In this document: piece after piece, positions 1 to 9,350 of the stretch
Layout: every line of letters begins with the position of its first letter
Numbering within the stretch: the first letter of the stretch is position 1
Assembly: GCF_001904635.1 (NCBI RefSeq)
Contig: NZ_MRCB01000004.1
Location: forward strand, 159,284 to 223,283
Origin: Hydrococcus rivularis NIES-593
Lineage (GTDB): Bacteria > Cyanobacteriota > Cyanobacteriia > Cyanobacteriales > Microcystaceae
Length of the DNA: 64,000 nucleotides
Direction: 5' to 3'
The notes under the pieces: generated by a model
Told to the model about the DNA's origin: nothing
Seen by the model: only the letters and a program-made list of their open reading frames with translations
Databases searched by the model: none
Program-made: the position numbers and the translations under genes

Positions 1-66
1 TAGATCGACAGCCCCAATTACAAGTAAATCATTAGAATGGTGCAACTGATATGAAAAAGGTGCATT

Positions 67-837
67 ATGAGTATCAGTCTAGGTTTTGAGATTAGGAAAA
101 AACTTAGTGAAGGGCAAAAAGACTTCAAAAACATGGATTTAAAAATGGTTTACTTAGAAAGAGTCGATCTAAGTCATACCAATTTAGAAGAGTCCGATCT
201 AAGTTACGCTAATTTAAAAGGTGTTAACTTAAGTTGCGCCAACTTAAAAGGAGCTTATTTAGAAAGAGCCAATCTTACAGATGCTAATTTGATCGCAGCC
301 AATCTGAAGGGAGCTAACTTACAAAAAGCTTGCTTGATTGGAGCGAATTTAAGGAACGCAGAATTAGATGAAGTCGACTTAAGCGGCGCTCGCTTGAGCG
401 GTGCTAATCTTCACGAAGCTTTGTGGACTAGAATTTATTATGACAACGATACTGAATTCGGAGCAGAGTTCGATCTAAATTTATTAAAAGATAAAAAAAC
501 TTATAATTTAGATCTTTTCTCAGAACAGCAAATCACTATAGAAAAAATCTTAAGGCAACTAAATGTTGTCTATAAATCTGCAAAGTATTACTTAGGAAAT
601 AAACTAGCGACAAAATATCTACACGATTCAAAACCAAATTTAGACTGGCTAAAAGGCTTCGAGATAGATCGCAATGGTGAAATAATTTTTACAGGAGCCT
701 TAATAGAGCATGTGGGATCGATAGAAACAAAATTGATGGAAAAGTTGACGGAAAAGTGGATAGCAGATTTTACTAAAAATTGTGCTCTAATTATCCCTCA
801 TTTCTCTTGCCCCCTCGATCGCGAGCAAGATAAGTAA
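67..837 (+). CDS. Pentapeptide-repeat protein with unknown C-terminal domain
   Basis: The 256-residue protein carries a run of about 18 pentapeptides of the A(D/N)LxX type from roughly residue 30 to 118, which in this family fold into a right-handed quadrilateral beta-helix. The second half (about 125-256) has no repeats, is lysine-rich and is not a domain I recognise. There is no signal peptide or membrane segment, so it is probably cytosolic. An AAGG-like ribosome site lies just before the ATG. It converges on the Tab2-like gene, with the two stop codons only 5 bp apart. The biochemical role of such proteins is usually unknown; the repeat fold is certain, the function is not. Confidence 0.9.
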   Translation: MSISLGFEIRKKLSEGQKDFKNMDLKMVYLERVDLSHTNLEESDLSYANLKGVNLSCANLKGAYLERANLTDANLIAANLKGANLQKACLIGANLRNAELDEVDLSGARLSGANLHEALWTRIYYDNDTEFGAEFDLNLLKDKKTYNLDLFSEQQITIEKILRQLNVVYKSAKYYLGNKLATKYLHDSKPNLDWLKGFEIDRNGEIIFTGALIEHVGSIETKLMEKLTEKWIADFTKNCALIIPHFSCPLDREQDK

Positions 838-842
838 TTCGC

Positions 843-1718
843 TCAAAATTTCTCTCCCTTCAACAACCAAAATCCCGCAAACGATTCCGATTCTGGATTC
901 GATTGAATTGCCAGAAAATGAACTTGTTGCGCCTTCTGTTTGGCTTCCTCAAATCCTTTGGCTTCTGCTAGCATTTTGGGATCGGTTAGGCTTGCTAAAA
1001 TCCAACTATCGCTAGCCCCTGTCTCTAAACGAACTATCGGTCGAGATCCGCCTTCAAACTTGAGAAAAGCCAATTCTAACCCCGACATCCAACCCGCTAA
1101 AGGCAGCGCCCTAGACGAGAAAATAATTAACCCCGGAATTTTCATTTCGGGAGTTACGCCAGCCAGCGAGAGAGGAAACGCCTCTCCAAAAGCAATATCC
1201 CACTCATTCATCTCCTCGAAGGCTGAAGCCTCTAACGAAACGAATGCCCATTTATCCCCTTTATCGCCTCTAACGGCATCGGGTAAGGGAGTAGCATTCA
1301 AGGGGGGATACTGAACGGAAGCCGACTTAGCGGCTGCTGCATCGTATCCGGGTTGGTTTGGGTAAAATTCTTTCAAGCGCTGCGCCAGCCACCGTTCGAG
1401 GGCGTAGGTGCGACGGCTAGGTGCGGGCGGAATTCCCAAATCTTCGCAGGCTTTGACGATCATATTATTCATTTGGCGGCGGAAAAAGCGAATTTTTTTG
1501 GGGGCAACGCCCGCTTGCGCGATCGCCTTTTTAATTTCTTGCTGCAACCAGAGAGAATTGACGCTCTGATTGGAGCAAAATTGCGAGTATTTAAACAAAG
1601 AATCGGGCGATTGTTTGGAATCGGTAGGAGTCTCGCAAATTAAAACTTCCCAAAGCTTCTTTTTGTTTTCATCTAAAATCGGACGCGAATAAAAATCTAG
1701 TTCCCAAATTTTTGTCAT
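843..1718 (-). CDS. Tab2/Atab2 family RNA-binding protein (DUF1092)
   Basis: The 291-residue protein starts with the family's hallmark opening (KIWELDFYSRP) and contains the conserved central FFRRQMNNMI and PAPSRRTYALERWL segments. Tab2 in Chlamydomonas and Atab2 in Arabidopsis bind RNA and are needed for translation and accumulation of photosystem I and II subunits; the cyanobacterial members are assumed to act on photosystem biogenesis. Length matches the family, and no membrane segment is seen. It is a single gene, with repeat sequence upstream (about 1728-1812). Family assignment is strong; the exact RNA target is inference. Confidence 0.88.
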   Translation of the reverse strand: MTKIWELDFYSRPILDENKKKLWEVLICETPTDSKQSPDSLFKYSQFCSNQSVNSLWLQQEIKKAIAQAGVAPKKIRFFRRQMNNMIVKACEDLGIPPAPSRRTYALERWLAQRLKEFYPNQPGYDAAAAKSASVQYPPLNATPLPDAVRGDKGDKWAFVSLEASAFEEMNEWDIAFGEAFPLSLAGVTPEMKIPGLIIFSSRALPLAGWMSGLELAFLKFEGGSRPIVRLETGASDSWILASLTDPKMLAEAKGFEEAKQKAQQVHFLAIQSNPESESFAGFWLLKGEKF

Positions 1719-1727
1719 TTGTCATTC

Positions 1728-1812
1728 GATGAAAGGATTTTGGATTGGTTAGTAGTTAGTAGTTAATGGTTAATTGTCTCCCCATCTCCCCGTCCCCCAG
1801 CCTCCAGCGCCC
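1728..1812. repeat. Dispersed pyrimidine-rich repeat with TTAGTAGTTAG module
   Basis: The stretch has two parts: a leader reading GAAAGGATTTTGGATTGG followed by short TTAGTAGTTAG-type repeats, then an irregular run of CTCCCC-like units. The same two-part composition recurs upstream of the glycosyltransferases at about 2823-2940 and 41866-41990, and in opposite orientation near 55863-55965. It separates the Tab2-like gene from the downstream glycosyltransferase gene. Confidence 0.7.
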
Positions 1813-1817
1813 GATCG

Positions 1818-2819
1818 CTATTCAACCACCTCGCGCACTCGATAGATCGGTCGCTTCTGAGATTCATGGTAAGTCCGCATGACCAATTCTGCCAACAGCC
1901 CGAAGCTAAATAGCTGTACGCCCGTCAAAAAGAGAAGAACTGCTAAAATCAGCAAGGGTCTATTGCCGATGCTTTGTCCCAAGCCGAGTTTGAGGAAAGT
2001 AAGATATCCCCCCAACACAGTTCCTAAAACTATCGAAATCAGACCCAACAGTCCAAATCCGTGCATGGGTTTGGTGAGGAATTTTTTAATAAAATAAATC
2101 GTCAGCAAATCCATGACAACTCGAAACGTCCGTCCCAAACCGTATTTACTTTTTCCGTAACGGCGGGCGTGATGGCAGACTGGCAATTCCGTAATCCTCG
2201 CACCTTCAATGTAAGCCAAGGCTGGCAGAAAGCGATGTAACTCCCCGTAGAGGTTCATATCGGCAACCAATTCCGTTCGATAGGCTTTTAAGGAACACCC
2301 ATAGTCGTGTAATTTTACCCCAGTCACTCGTCCGATCAACCAGTTGGCTATCTTAGAAGGAAGCAGTCGCGTGAGGGCATCGTCCTGCCTCTGCTTGCGC
2401 CAACCGCTAACGAGATCGTATCCTTCATCTAACTTAGCGATCAGTTTGGGAATATCGGTCGGATCGTTTTGCAAATCGCCGTCGAGGGTAACGATGACTC
2501 GACCTCTGGCATATTGAAATCCCGCCGCCATCGCTGGTGTTTGTCCGTAGTTACGGCGTAAAAGAACTGCTCTTAGATCGCTACGATTTCGAGCCAACTG
2601 GCGCAACATCTCAGTCGAACCGTCAGTAGAGCCATCATCGACGCAGATAATTTCATAATCGAGTCGATCTCGTTCTAGGGTAGTCGCGATCGCATCGATG
2701 AGGTGAGATAAACTTTCTACCTCGTTATAGATGGGAACGACTACCGATATTTCGGGAAAGGCAGAGACGATCTCTGGCGCTTTAATCCCATTTGACGATA
2801 TTGAATAACTCATCCTCAC
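1818..2819 (-). CDS. Family 2 glycosyltransferase, polyprenol-phosphate sugar type, with two C-terminal TM helices
   Basis: The 333-residue protein has a GT2/GT-A catalytic domain (about 22-240) with VVPIYNE, the DDGSTD nucleotide-binding motif and LDGDLQNDP, followed by two membrane helices (about 255-320). This is the architecture of DPM1/ArnC/GtrB-like enzymes, which load a sugar from a nucleotide donor onto polyprenyl phosphate at the cytoplasmic membrane. The start is either GTG at 2819 or ATG at 2813; neither has a well-spaced ribosome site. It is the last gene of a long minus-strand envelope block and has a paralogue directly upstream. The transferred sugar cannot be told from sequence. 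Confidence 0.9.
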   Translation of the reverse strand: MRMSYSISSNGIKAPEIVSAFPEISVVVPIYNEVESLSHLIDAIATTLERDRLDYEIICVDDGSTDGSTEMLRQLARNRSDLRAVLLRRNYGQTPAMAAGFQYARGRVIVTLDGDLQNDPTDIPKLIAKLDEGYDLVSGWRKQRQDDALTRLLPSKIANWLIGRVTGVKLHDYGCSLKAYRTELVADMNLYGELHRFLPALAYIEGARITELPVCHHARRYGKSKYGLGRTFRVVMDLLTIYFIKKFLTKPMHGFGLLGLISIVLGTVLGGYLTFLKLGLGQSIGNRPLLILAVLLFLTGVQLFSFGLLAELVMRTYHESQKRPIYRVREVVE

Positions 2820-2822
2820 ACC

Positions 2823-2940
2823 TTATTTCAGTTATCAGTTATCAGTTAGTGGTTAGTTTTCTCCCCACTCTCCCTTGTCCCCTTGTCTCCTTGTCTCCCC
2901 ACACTCCCGGTTCTCCCCACACTCCCCCTTGTCCCCTCAT
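2823..2940. repeat. Dispersed pyrimidine-rich repeat
   Basis: Tandem TTATCAGTTA/GTTAGTGGTTAG units are followed by about 90 bases made almost only of C and T on the plus strand, in irregular CTCCCC, TTGTCCCC and CACACTCCC words. It fills the whole spacer between two GT2 genes and belongs to the same family as the repeat at about 1728. Confidence 0.7.
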
Positions 2941-3911
2941 CCTTCATCCTTGCTCTCCTGCTTTTGATTAAAGCCATAGCAGTCTCGCACTAAGTATAGC
3001 GGGCGCTGCTTGACTTCATCGTAGACGCGACCGAGATATTCTCCAATAAAACCCAGACTAATGAGTTGAACTCCGCCAAGAAATAGTACGGCTACCATGA
3101 TTGACGCATAACCGGGCACATCTATCCCCAAAATCAGGGTACGAACGATCAAAAAGCTGGCATAGACAAAAGATATCAGGGAAACGAACACCCCGATATA
3201 GCTCCAAACCTTGAGCGGGACAAAGCTGAAGGAGGTAATCCCTTCTAGGGCAAAATTCCAAAGTTTCCAGTAATTCCACTTCGTCGTGCCTTGATAGCGG
3301 GGATCGCGATCGTATTCGACAGAAGTTTGTTTGAATCCCACCCAAGCAAACAATCCCTTCATAAAACGCCGTCTCTCTGGCAAAAGCTTGAGTGCTTCTA
3401 CCACCCGTCGGTCGAGCAAGCGAAAATCGCCCGTATCCTTGGGAATTTGAATGTGAGTCATCCCAGAAATAACGCGATAGAATGCTCCAGCTGTAGAGCG
3501 TTTGAGCCAGCTTTCGCCTTTGCGGGAGCGACGCACGCCATAAACCACATCGTAGCCTTCGCGCCATTTTTCGAGCAGTTGCTCGATGAATTCCGGCGGA
3601 TCTTGGAGATCGGCATCGATAGGCACGACGGCTTGACCAGAAGCATAATCGATTCCTGCCGAGAGCGCGATTTCCTTCCCGAAGTTACGGGATAAGTTGA
3701 CCACCTTGATAGCCGGATTGCGACGATGGTATTCGACTAGGTATTTTAGGGTATCGTCCCTGCTGCCATCATTGACGCAGATAATCTCGTATTTGAGGTT
3801 AAGGCGATCGAGGGCGGAGGTCAATCGCTCGAACAGATAGTGAATATTTTCTTCCTCGTTGTAACAAGGAACTATCACAGAGAGTACTACGTCTTCTAAA
3901 TCTGAGGACAT
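2937..3911 (-). CDS. Family 2 glycosyltransferase, polyprenol-phosphate sugar type, with two C-terminal TM helices
   Basis: This is a second DPM1/GtrB-like enzyme (324 residues from the chosen start), with SVIVPCYNEEEN, VNDGSRDDT and IDADLQDPPE in the GT-A domain and two C-terminal membrane helices. I place the start at ATG 3911 because a GAGG box lies 9 nt upstream; an in-frame ATG at 3953 overlaps the stop codon of the upstream GT39-like gene and would add 14 residues. The tight spacing (23 bp) suggests co-transcription with that membrane glycosyltransferase, which would use the lipid-linked sugar made here. Substrate is unknown. Confidence 0.9.
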   Translation of the reverse strand: MSSDLEDVVLSVIVPCYNEEENIHYLFERLTSALDRLNLKYEIICVNDGSRDDTLKYLVEYHRRNPAIKVVNLSRNFGKEIALSAGIDYASGQAVVPIDADLQDPPEFIEQLLEKWREGYDVVYGVRRSRKGESWLKRSTAGAFYRVISGMTHIQIPKDTGDFRLLDRRVVEALKLLPERRRFMKGLFAWVGFKQTSVEYDRDPRYQGTTKWNYWKLWNFALEGITSFSFVPLKVWSYIGVFVSLISFVYASFLIVRTLILGIDVPGYASIMVAVLFLGGVQLISLGFIGEYLGRVYDEVKQRPLYLVRDCYGFNQKQESKDEG

Positions 3912-3934
3912 ATGCCAGCACCTCGCAAATCGTT

Positions 3935-5569
3935 TTATTTTGTTAGTTTCCAAAGCGTAGTTTTAGTTTCATAGACGGGTTCGATTTGTTTTTTCCATTT
4001 GTAAACGCGATCGATTCGGTAGCCGGGTTTTGTCTCCATTAAAGCCTTTAAAGCCTTGGAAGATTCATAAACAAAGATCTCGCTCCCGCGATTTCCTTCC
4101 TCTTGGATAGAGATCGGTTGCCTCTCCAAAGGCTGAAGTCTGACTTTGGGATGAAATGCATGACTAAAAGCCATCAAACCATGCCAAGATGTGACAAAAA
4201 CTGGATTGGAAGACTGATTCACGACGCTTACTACTTCGGGAAGCGTCGCAGCATTGTATTTATTCCACCAAACTCGTGCTTGAGAACTAACCGCACAGGA
4301 GGCAATCCCGCCGGAAATCAGAACGACTGTAGCAATTCGCCATAACTGCTGTTGCCATGGACTGGTAGCGATGGAGATAAGTTGAGAAGCCAGCAGATAA
4401 GCGACTGCAATTTGAATGCCTAAAAAACAGGGGATCGCGTATCTCGCCACGCTAGAGCGTATTCCGCCAGAAACCAAGTCGGGTACGATTAAGATAAATG
4501 CCGTCCCTCCTATCAAAGTCAGGACAAATAACCAAATACGCGGTTGAGTATTGCGACACAGAAAATAAAACGAATATCCTACTAGAATGACTAAGAGGAA
4601 AATAACTGCATACATCAATAAATTTTGAGTAACAAAGTTATAATTAAAATCGACGAAAGGACGGCTGAGATTGAGGATCCAGGTTTTGATTAAAGATTTT
4701 AGAGGGACTTTCATTGCTGTCCAATTTGTTGTTGCGTTCGCTTCTGAAAAATTAGTTACAACTGCAACAATCCAAGGAGAAAAAAGAAGTAGGCTAATTG
4801 CTAGGGTAATTAGATAGTTTCTAACGGTTTTTGTCAGTTTAAACTCTTCGTTAATGAAAAGGTACATTCCGTGCGCGATCGCGATGGCTCCAGACAAAGC
4901 AAAAGTATAAAATCCTATAATTAGCGTTAGTATGTATAAGCGCCAACTGGCGTTTGTTTGTAGTCGCCTCGCACGCAATAAAGCCGCACTAGAGAGCAGA
5001 ATTGTCACCGTCCACAAACTATTCGATCGCGCTTCTTGTGCGTACAATACGTGAAATGGGGAAACCGCCATCAACGCAACGGCAATCCACCCAGTCAGAG
5101 GAGATTTAAATAATTCTTGGGTTAGCCAATAAATGCAAGGAAATGCTAACAAACTAATGATAGCAGAAAAACTCCTCGTTACTGCGACTGAGTTACCAAA
5201 TAGTTGCACCCAAATTTTTGCCAGGACAAAATAGAGCGGTGGGTGTTGGGGTTCTTCTGCAGCTAACCCTTTAACGGTATCGAGAACGTTTTTTTTTGGA
5301 TTGGGATATTGATATTGCTGCATCTGGGCTACACTTATCTCCTCACCCCGAAATGCTAGCTGTTTCAATTCTGCTAGGGTGTGACCAGAAATTCGCAGCG
5401 AAGTAACCGTTTCATCTCCCCAATAAACTTTGGTATCGAGGTTGGTAAATCGAAAAAAAACGCCAAGGATTAATAGGATAGCAATAATAAATCCCAGAAA
5501 ATTTCTTCGCCTTTTGGATTTCCTTTGGCGGGTCGATTGTAGAAGTTCTAAGATACCTTTAGCTCTCAT
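3935..5569 (-). CDS. GT39/ArnT-like membrane glycosyltransferase
   Basis: The 544-residue polytopic protein has about 11-12 hydrophobic helices. Near the N terminus it shows the acidic WGDE motif in the first periplasmic loop (about residue 52-55) and a second EPQHPPLY motif (about 105). Both are typical of GT-C enzymes of the PMT/ArnT (GT39, PMT_2) family, which transfer sugar from a polyprenyl-phosphate donor to lipid or protein on the outer face of the plasma membrane. The ATG at 5569 follows a TTG at 5572, and the gene lies 13 bp after the preceding gene, so it is part of an operon. Confidence 0.85.
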   Translation of the reverse strand: MRAKGILELLQSTRQRKSKRRRNFLGFIIAILLILGVFFRFTNLDTKVYWGDETVTSLRISGHTLAELKQLAFRGEEISVAQMQQYQYPNPKKNVLDTVKGLAAEEPQHPPLYFVLAKIWVQLFGNSVAVTRSFSAIISLLAFPCIYWLTQELFKSPLTGWIAVALMAVSPFHVLYAQEARSNSLWTVTILLSSAALLRARRLQTNASWRLYILTLIIGFYTFALSGAIAIAHGMYLFINEEFKLTKTVRNYLITLAISLLLFSPWIVAVVTNFSEANATTNWTAMKVPLKSLIKTWILNLSRPFVDFNYNFVTQNLLMYAVIFLLVILVGYSFYFLCRNTQPRIWLFVLTLIGGTAFILIVPDLVSGGIRSSVARYAIPCFLGIQIAVAYLLASQLISIATSPWQQQLWRIATVVLISGGIASCAVSSQARVWWNKYNAATLPEVVSVVNQSSNPVFVTSWHGLMAFSHAFHPKVRLQPLERQPISIQEEGNRGSEIFVYESSKALKALMETKPGYRIDRVYKWKKQIEPVYETKTTLWKLTK

Positions 5570-5582
5570 CAATCTATTAACC

Positions 5583-7667
5583 TTATTTTTTGATATAAGT
5601 TTGAAGCTGAAGATTAGCTCCCCTAGCCAAGTTAACTTCGCGCCTTAATACTGGAGGTTTCGGAATAAATTTAACGCGCCCTGCTCCAGGAACCACTGTT
5701 TCTATTGCAGGTTTACCAAAGCGCGCGTAAAACTCGGTGACGCAATCTTCCGATAATAGATCTACGTAAAGATTTATGCCAGCAAAGTCGTTCAAGATAT
5801 AAAAATCTGTAAAAAACGACCATTCTTCCCGCTGAAAACAACGTTTTTGACGTTTTGCTTGACCGTGTTTATCGGGCTGGTCGGGTAATAATAATTGACC
5901 CCATCCAGCTCGAACGTATGGCTCAATTTGAGAGGGATGCAATCGACCAAAGTATTGACCCATAACTTTTTTCTCATGAAACCTTCTGAGTGCATAGATT
6001 CCGCCATTAAATCTCCAGTACGGACACAAACCAGATTCATTGCCTACAGTATTACCTCCTATTACGCAAAATGGCCAATCTAAAACTGCTTCCCCTGGTT
6101 GTTCTTTTACATAATTCATGTAATTAAAAAAGTTTTTTTCAAATGAATAGGGTTTATAGTCTAATTTGAAGGAGTAGGCAGTGTAAGTTTCAATACATAT
6201 TAAAGAAACTAAGAATATCGATAGCACTTGTCTGCGAGAAATCAATTTATTAAGGTTAATTTCTAAAGCAAATAAAGACAAAATCACTGGATAAATAACA
6301 GTGCTACGACCTGGAACGCGATTAAATGAGAACCAGGGAAATATTTTTAGCGTTGGAAAATACACTTCGTTATAGAAAAGTAAGCCAAGCACGACGAACA
6401 ATAAAGGTAAAAAGAAAGCCATTTGTTTTCGTACTAGCCATAAACTTATAATTCCTATAATCAGTAAGGAAAACCTCTTGAGAGTTGGGAAATATTCTGG
6501 ATGATAGAAAATACAAAGGAAAAAAATTATTAATAGAGGGATAAAAATAGCAATTCGTTTGCGTGCTTGGCATAAACCTAAAAAACCTATAATGAGTAAA
6601 AACAAGCCAGGACTTCCTGCAAATAAATCTTCTGGCGCATCCCTAAAAACTTTTTTCCAAGGTAATCCTGGATTAAAGCCTGGTAAAAATGGAATCAGCA
6701 ACCTGTAGGCGCTAGTCCACCACCCCGTAGGTGGTTGGTACTTCCTATTTAGAGCGAAGATGTTCGCTGCTTTGTCTCTAGCTTCTGCATAGTTAAAGTT
6801 TAAACTTTTAGCCTCTGTGGCAATCTGAAAAGCTAATGGCAGGTAAATATATGCAACAATAATGCCTATACCGAGCAAAGCTATAGAAATACGGGGATGA
6901 GCTAAAAAATCTCTTTTATAGGTTGCTATAGAATTTGAAAGTAGCCCGGTTAAATTAAAATAACCTTTGAAATATCTGTAAGTTAGTAGTGCAGCAATAA
7001 ACAGAATAGAAACCGTAAAAGACATTAGGGCAAAACCAGCTACATATCCTAAATCTTGACCCAATGACAGCACGAGCAAACAAGCTCTGATAAGAATAAG
7101 TTTTAGAGAGACATGTTGGTTCAAAACAATCCTTTTTACAATTAGAAAGTCGGCTATAAAACTGAGGGTAGTCCAGTGGACTATAGACATGTTGAGGTGA
7201 CGTGGAAACTTGTAAATGGCGTAAAAATTAGAAAATGAAACGAGAAGTCCAACTCCGCTGGCACGAGCTAAACCATAATCCCGAACTAAAAGAGTATAAG
7301 CTCCAATCGCTGTTATTAATATAGTTAAAAGATAATAGAGCTGTAACCAAGGTCCAATGCCAAATAATGAGGAAAAAATAGAAGAGAAAATATCTCGCTC
7401 AATTCCCCAAGCTTGAAATACACTATTTGTTCCATAGGGATAAAATACCTGATTGTTAGTAAAATTGAGGTGAGGAAAAGGAATAAAACTAAGATTTTTA
7501 GCAAAGTAGAATCCTGTATATTCCCAACTATTTACATCAATATCTTCAGAGAAGATTGGATGGAAGAAATCTTTAATTACCAACAAACTAAAAGCGCAAG
7601 ATATACAAATAAGAGCTAGCAGTGGAAATGCGATCGCTCTTACTGGTACTCTTAAAATTTTACCCAT
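5583..7667 (-). CDS. Large polytopic membrane protein, putative GT-C glycosyltransferase, with internal 44-residue duplication
   Basis: The 694-residue protein has a dozen or more hydrophobic helices and a soluble C-terminal domain of about 200 residues, as in GT-C sugar transferases. An acidic ED pair lies in the first loop (SEDIDVNSWE). Residues about 356-399 and 400-443 are an ungapped tandem repeat: both units begin LLIIG and end in YFPTLK plus an aromatic tail, so the region has gained a pair of helices. The exact family is uncertain. It sits between two other membrane glycosyltransferase genes in the same orientation and with short gaps, which supports an envelope glycan role. Confidence 0.75.
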   Translation of the reverse strand: MGKILRVPVRAIAFPLLALICISCAFSLLVIKDFFHPIFSEDIDVNSWEYTGFYFAKNLSFIPFPHLNFTNNQVFYPYGTNSVFQAWGIERDIFSSIFSSLFGIGPWLQLYYLLTILITAIGAYTLLVRDYGLARASGVGLLVSFSNFYAIYKFPRHLNMSIVHWTTLSFIADFLIVKRIVLNQHVSLKLILIRACLLVLSLGQDLGYVAGFALMSFTVSILFIAALLTYRYFKGYFNLTGLLSNSIATYKRDFLAHPRISIALLGIGIIVAYIYLPLAFQIATEAKSLNFNYAEARDKAANIFALNRKYQPPTGWWTSAYRLLIPFLPGFNPGLPWKKVFRDAPEDLFAGSPGLFLLIIGFLGLCQARKRIAIFIPLLIIFFLCIFYHPEYFPTLKRFSLLIIGIISLWLVRKQMAFFLPLLFVVLGLLFYNEVYFPTLKIFPWFSFNRVPGRSTVIYPVILSLFALEINLNKLISRRQVLSIFLVSLICIETYTAYSFKLDYKPYSFEKNFFNYMNYVKEQPGEAVLDWPFCVIGGNTVGNESGLCPYWRFNGGIYALRRFHEKKVMGQYFGRLHPSQIEPYVRAGWGQLLLPDQPDKHGQAKRQKRCFQREEWSFFTDFYILNDFAGINLYVDLLSEDCVTEFYARFGKPAIETVVPGAGRVKFIPKPPVLRREVNLARGANLQLQTYIKK

Positions 7668-7715
7668 AATTAACTTAATTAAATAGATTTTTCTGAAAGA
7701 TTGCCAAAAATCGCT

Positions 7716-9290
7716 CTACTCGACAACATAAACATATGCCGCTGGCGTTTCTAAAAACAGACGGTAATTCCCTTTAAGTTGTTCATTTTTTAAGCGAGTA
7801 AACATAGGCCAAGAAATTTCAATAGCTTGAATGATTTCATTTTTTGGTTGCAATGCATAGTTTCCTGGCTGACAGTCTTTCACAAATTCTAAGTCTCTTT
7901 TAGAGATATACTTATCTAGATATTTGTAGGAATAGGAAATATTAAACAATTGCCATTTTTCTTCTGCTTTTAGGTCGCAAACCGTCGATCTAGCTGGTAT
8001 TTGCTCGAATATTTCAACAATATCAGCAGTTGATATCGCTCTATCCCCTCCATACTTAGCAGCAAACAACTTAGTATTAAAATTGATATTTAGAATTATA
8101 GATAACAAAATAAATAAAGTTAGTACAGCGATCGCAATTTTATTAAATAAACTAGAAAAGTCCAAAGAATCTAGAGCGACAACTGTTATCAGAATTGGGA
8201 CAAACAAAATAATAAATTTGTTATGAATGACGGATAATCCCCAAAAATTGGAAGCAGCATAGATATAAACTAGCCAAGTAAATGCTAGAAAAAGAGTAAT
8301 AGTCGAATTGCCTTTGTATTTCTTATAGGTAAGAAATGCTAAAACTAATAAAAGCGAAAAGAAAGCGATAGATATAGCAGTTTGCCATCCAGAAAATCCT
8401 AAAAAGTAAGCTTGCTGGGCGAGTTCGACAAAAGTTTGAAACGCCTTGCCGATTCTTTCTAAAATATTGCGATCGCCTGCTTCTGCGCTAGCACTGGTAA
8501 TTTTAGTTAGAATCCCTTTAGTATTAGCCCAATTGCGACTCAATTCGCCTCTCCAATAAGGCGCTAAAGAGACAATCGCCGCAGCAACAGATAATAGTGG
8601 GAGCAAACATTTCTTAAGATTTTTACGATTTCTTGAAATAAACAAAATACAGCTAGCAATAAACGCCACTGGCATAACAAACAGTGTTGTCGAATGCAAA
8701 CTAACTAGAATAGCTAAAACAATCCCGTATAATATCCAAAGACCAACTTGAGCTGAATGAGGAAGTTTTGCTTCTAATTGCCATTTGTATAGCAACAGAA
8801 AGCAAAGCATAAAGAAAAGAATCGGACCTGGATTCCAATGATAGGTATTAATAAAAATTTCAACAAAAAGTAAACTATACCAAAAACCAGCCAGTGCTGC
8901 TAAAAACAATCGTTTTGAATTCTCAGTCTTTTCTAACAGTTGATAAACGAAATATATAAGTAGGGGAATCGACAGAAAAGACAGTAAGGCATTAGGCAAA
9001 ACTTGAAAAACTGGATCGACTCCCAAAATAGTAGAAGGAAAAACAAGATAATAATAGAGTGGCAGTAATTTATATCCGCCTACAGAAGCACCAGGTCCTA
9101 AAGTTGGCAGCTTTCCCTGCCACATGCTCATATAAACTTCAGCGTCTCTAACCTGATCTGGATAAAAGAAAGTTATATACCTAAAAACAGCAACTAAACG
9201 ACTGAAAAAACCAAAAGCTAGTGCCAAGCAAATTAGACTATAAGCAGCTATTTTTAGTCGATCTCCTTTAACTTTAAATAGTTCAGACAT
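7716..9290 (-). CDS. Polytopic membrane protein, GT39-like glycosyltransferase
   Basis: The 524-residue protein has about 11 membrane helices. A DQVRDAEVY segment in the first external loop (about residue 43-51) matches the position of the acidic catalytic residues of GT39/ArnT-type enzymes, and a PLYYYLVFPS segment follows after the next loop. A short soluble tail is predicted at the C terminus. It belongs to the minus-strand block of GT-C enzymes (neighbours at 5583 and 9351). Family-level assignment is reasonable; donor and acceptor are unknown. Confidence 0.75.
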   Translation of the reverse strand: MSELFKVKGDRLKIAAYSLICLALAFGFFSRLVAVFRYITFFYPDQVRDAEVYMSMWQGKLPTLGPGASVGGYKLLPLYYYLVFPSTILGVDPVFQVLPNALLSFLSIPLLIYFVYQLLEKTENSKRLFLAALAGFWYSLLFVEIFINTYHWNPGPILFFMLCFLLLYKWQLEAKLPHSAQVGLWILYGIVLAILVSLHSTTLFVMPVAFIASCILFISRNRKNLKKCLLPLLSVAAAIVSLAPYWRGELSRNWANTKGILTKITSASAEAGDRNILERIGKAFQTFVELAQQAYFLGFSGWQTAISIAFFSLLLVLAFLTYKKYKGNSTITLFLAFTWLVYIYAASNFWGLSVIHNKFIILFVPILITVVALDSLDFSSLFNKIAIAVLTLFILLSIILNINFNTKLFAAKYGGDRAISTADIVEIFEQIPARSTVCDLKAEEKWQLFNISYSYKYLDKYISKRDLEFVKDCQPGNYALQPKNEIIQAIEISWPMFTRLKNEQLKGNYRLFLETPAAYVYVVE

Positions 9291-9350
9291 TATTCTCTGT
9301 GCCTCTGCGTCTCTGCGTAAAATAAAACTTACTAAATATTCTCCACAAGT

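Noticed and set aside
3058..3567. 169-residue open frame inside the GT2 gene
   Set aside because: It is a shadow of the glycosyltransferase frame; it lacks a start site and family motifs.
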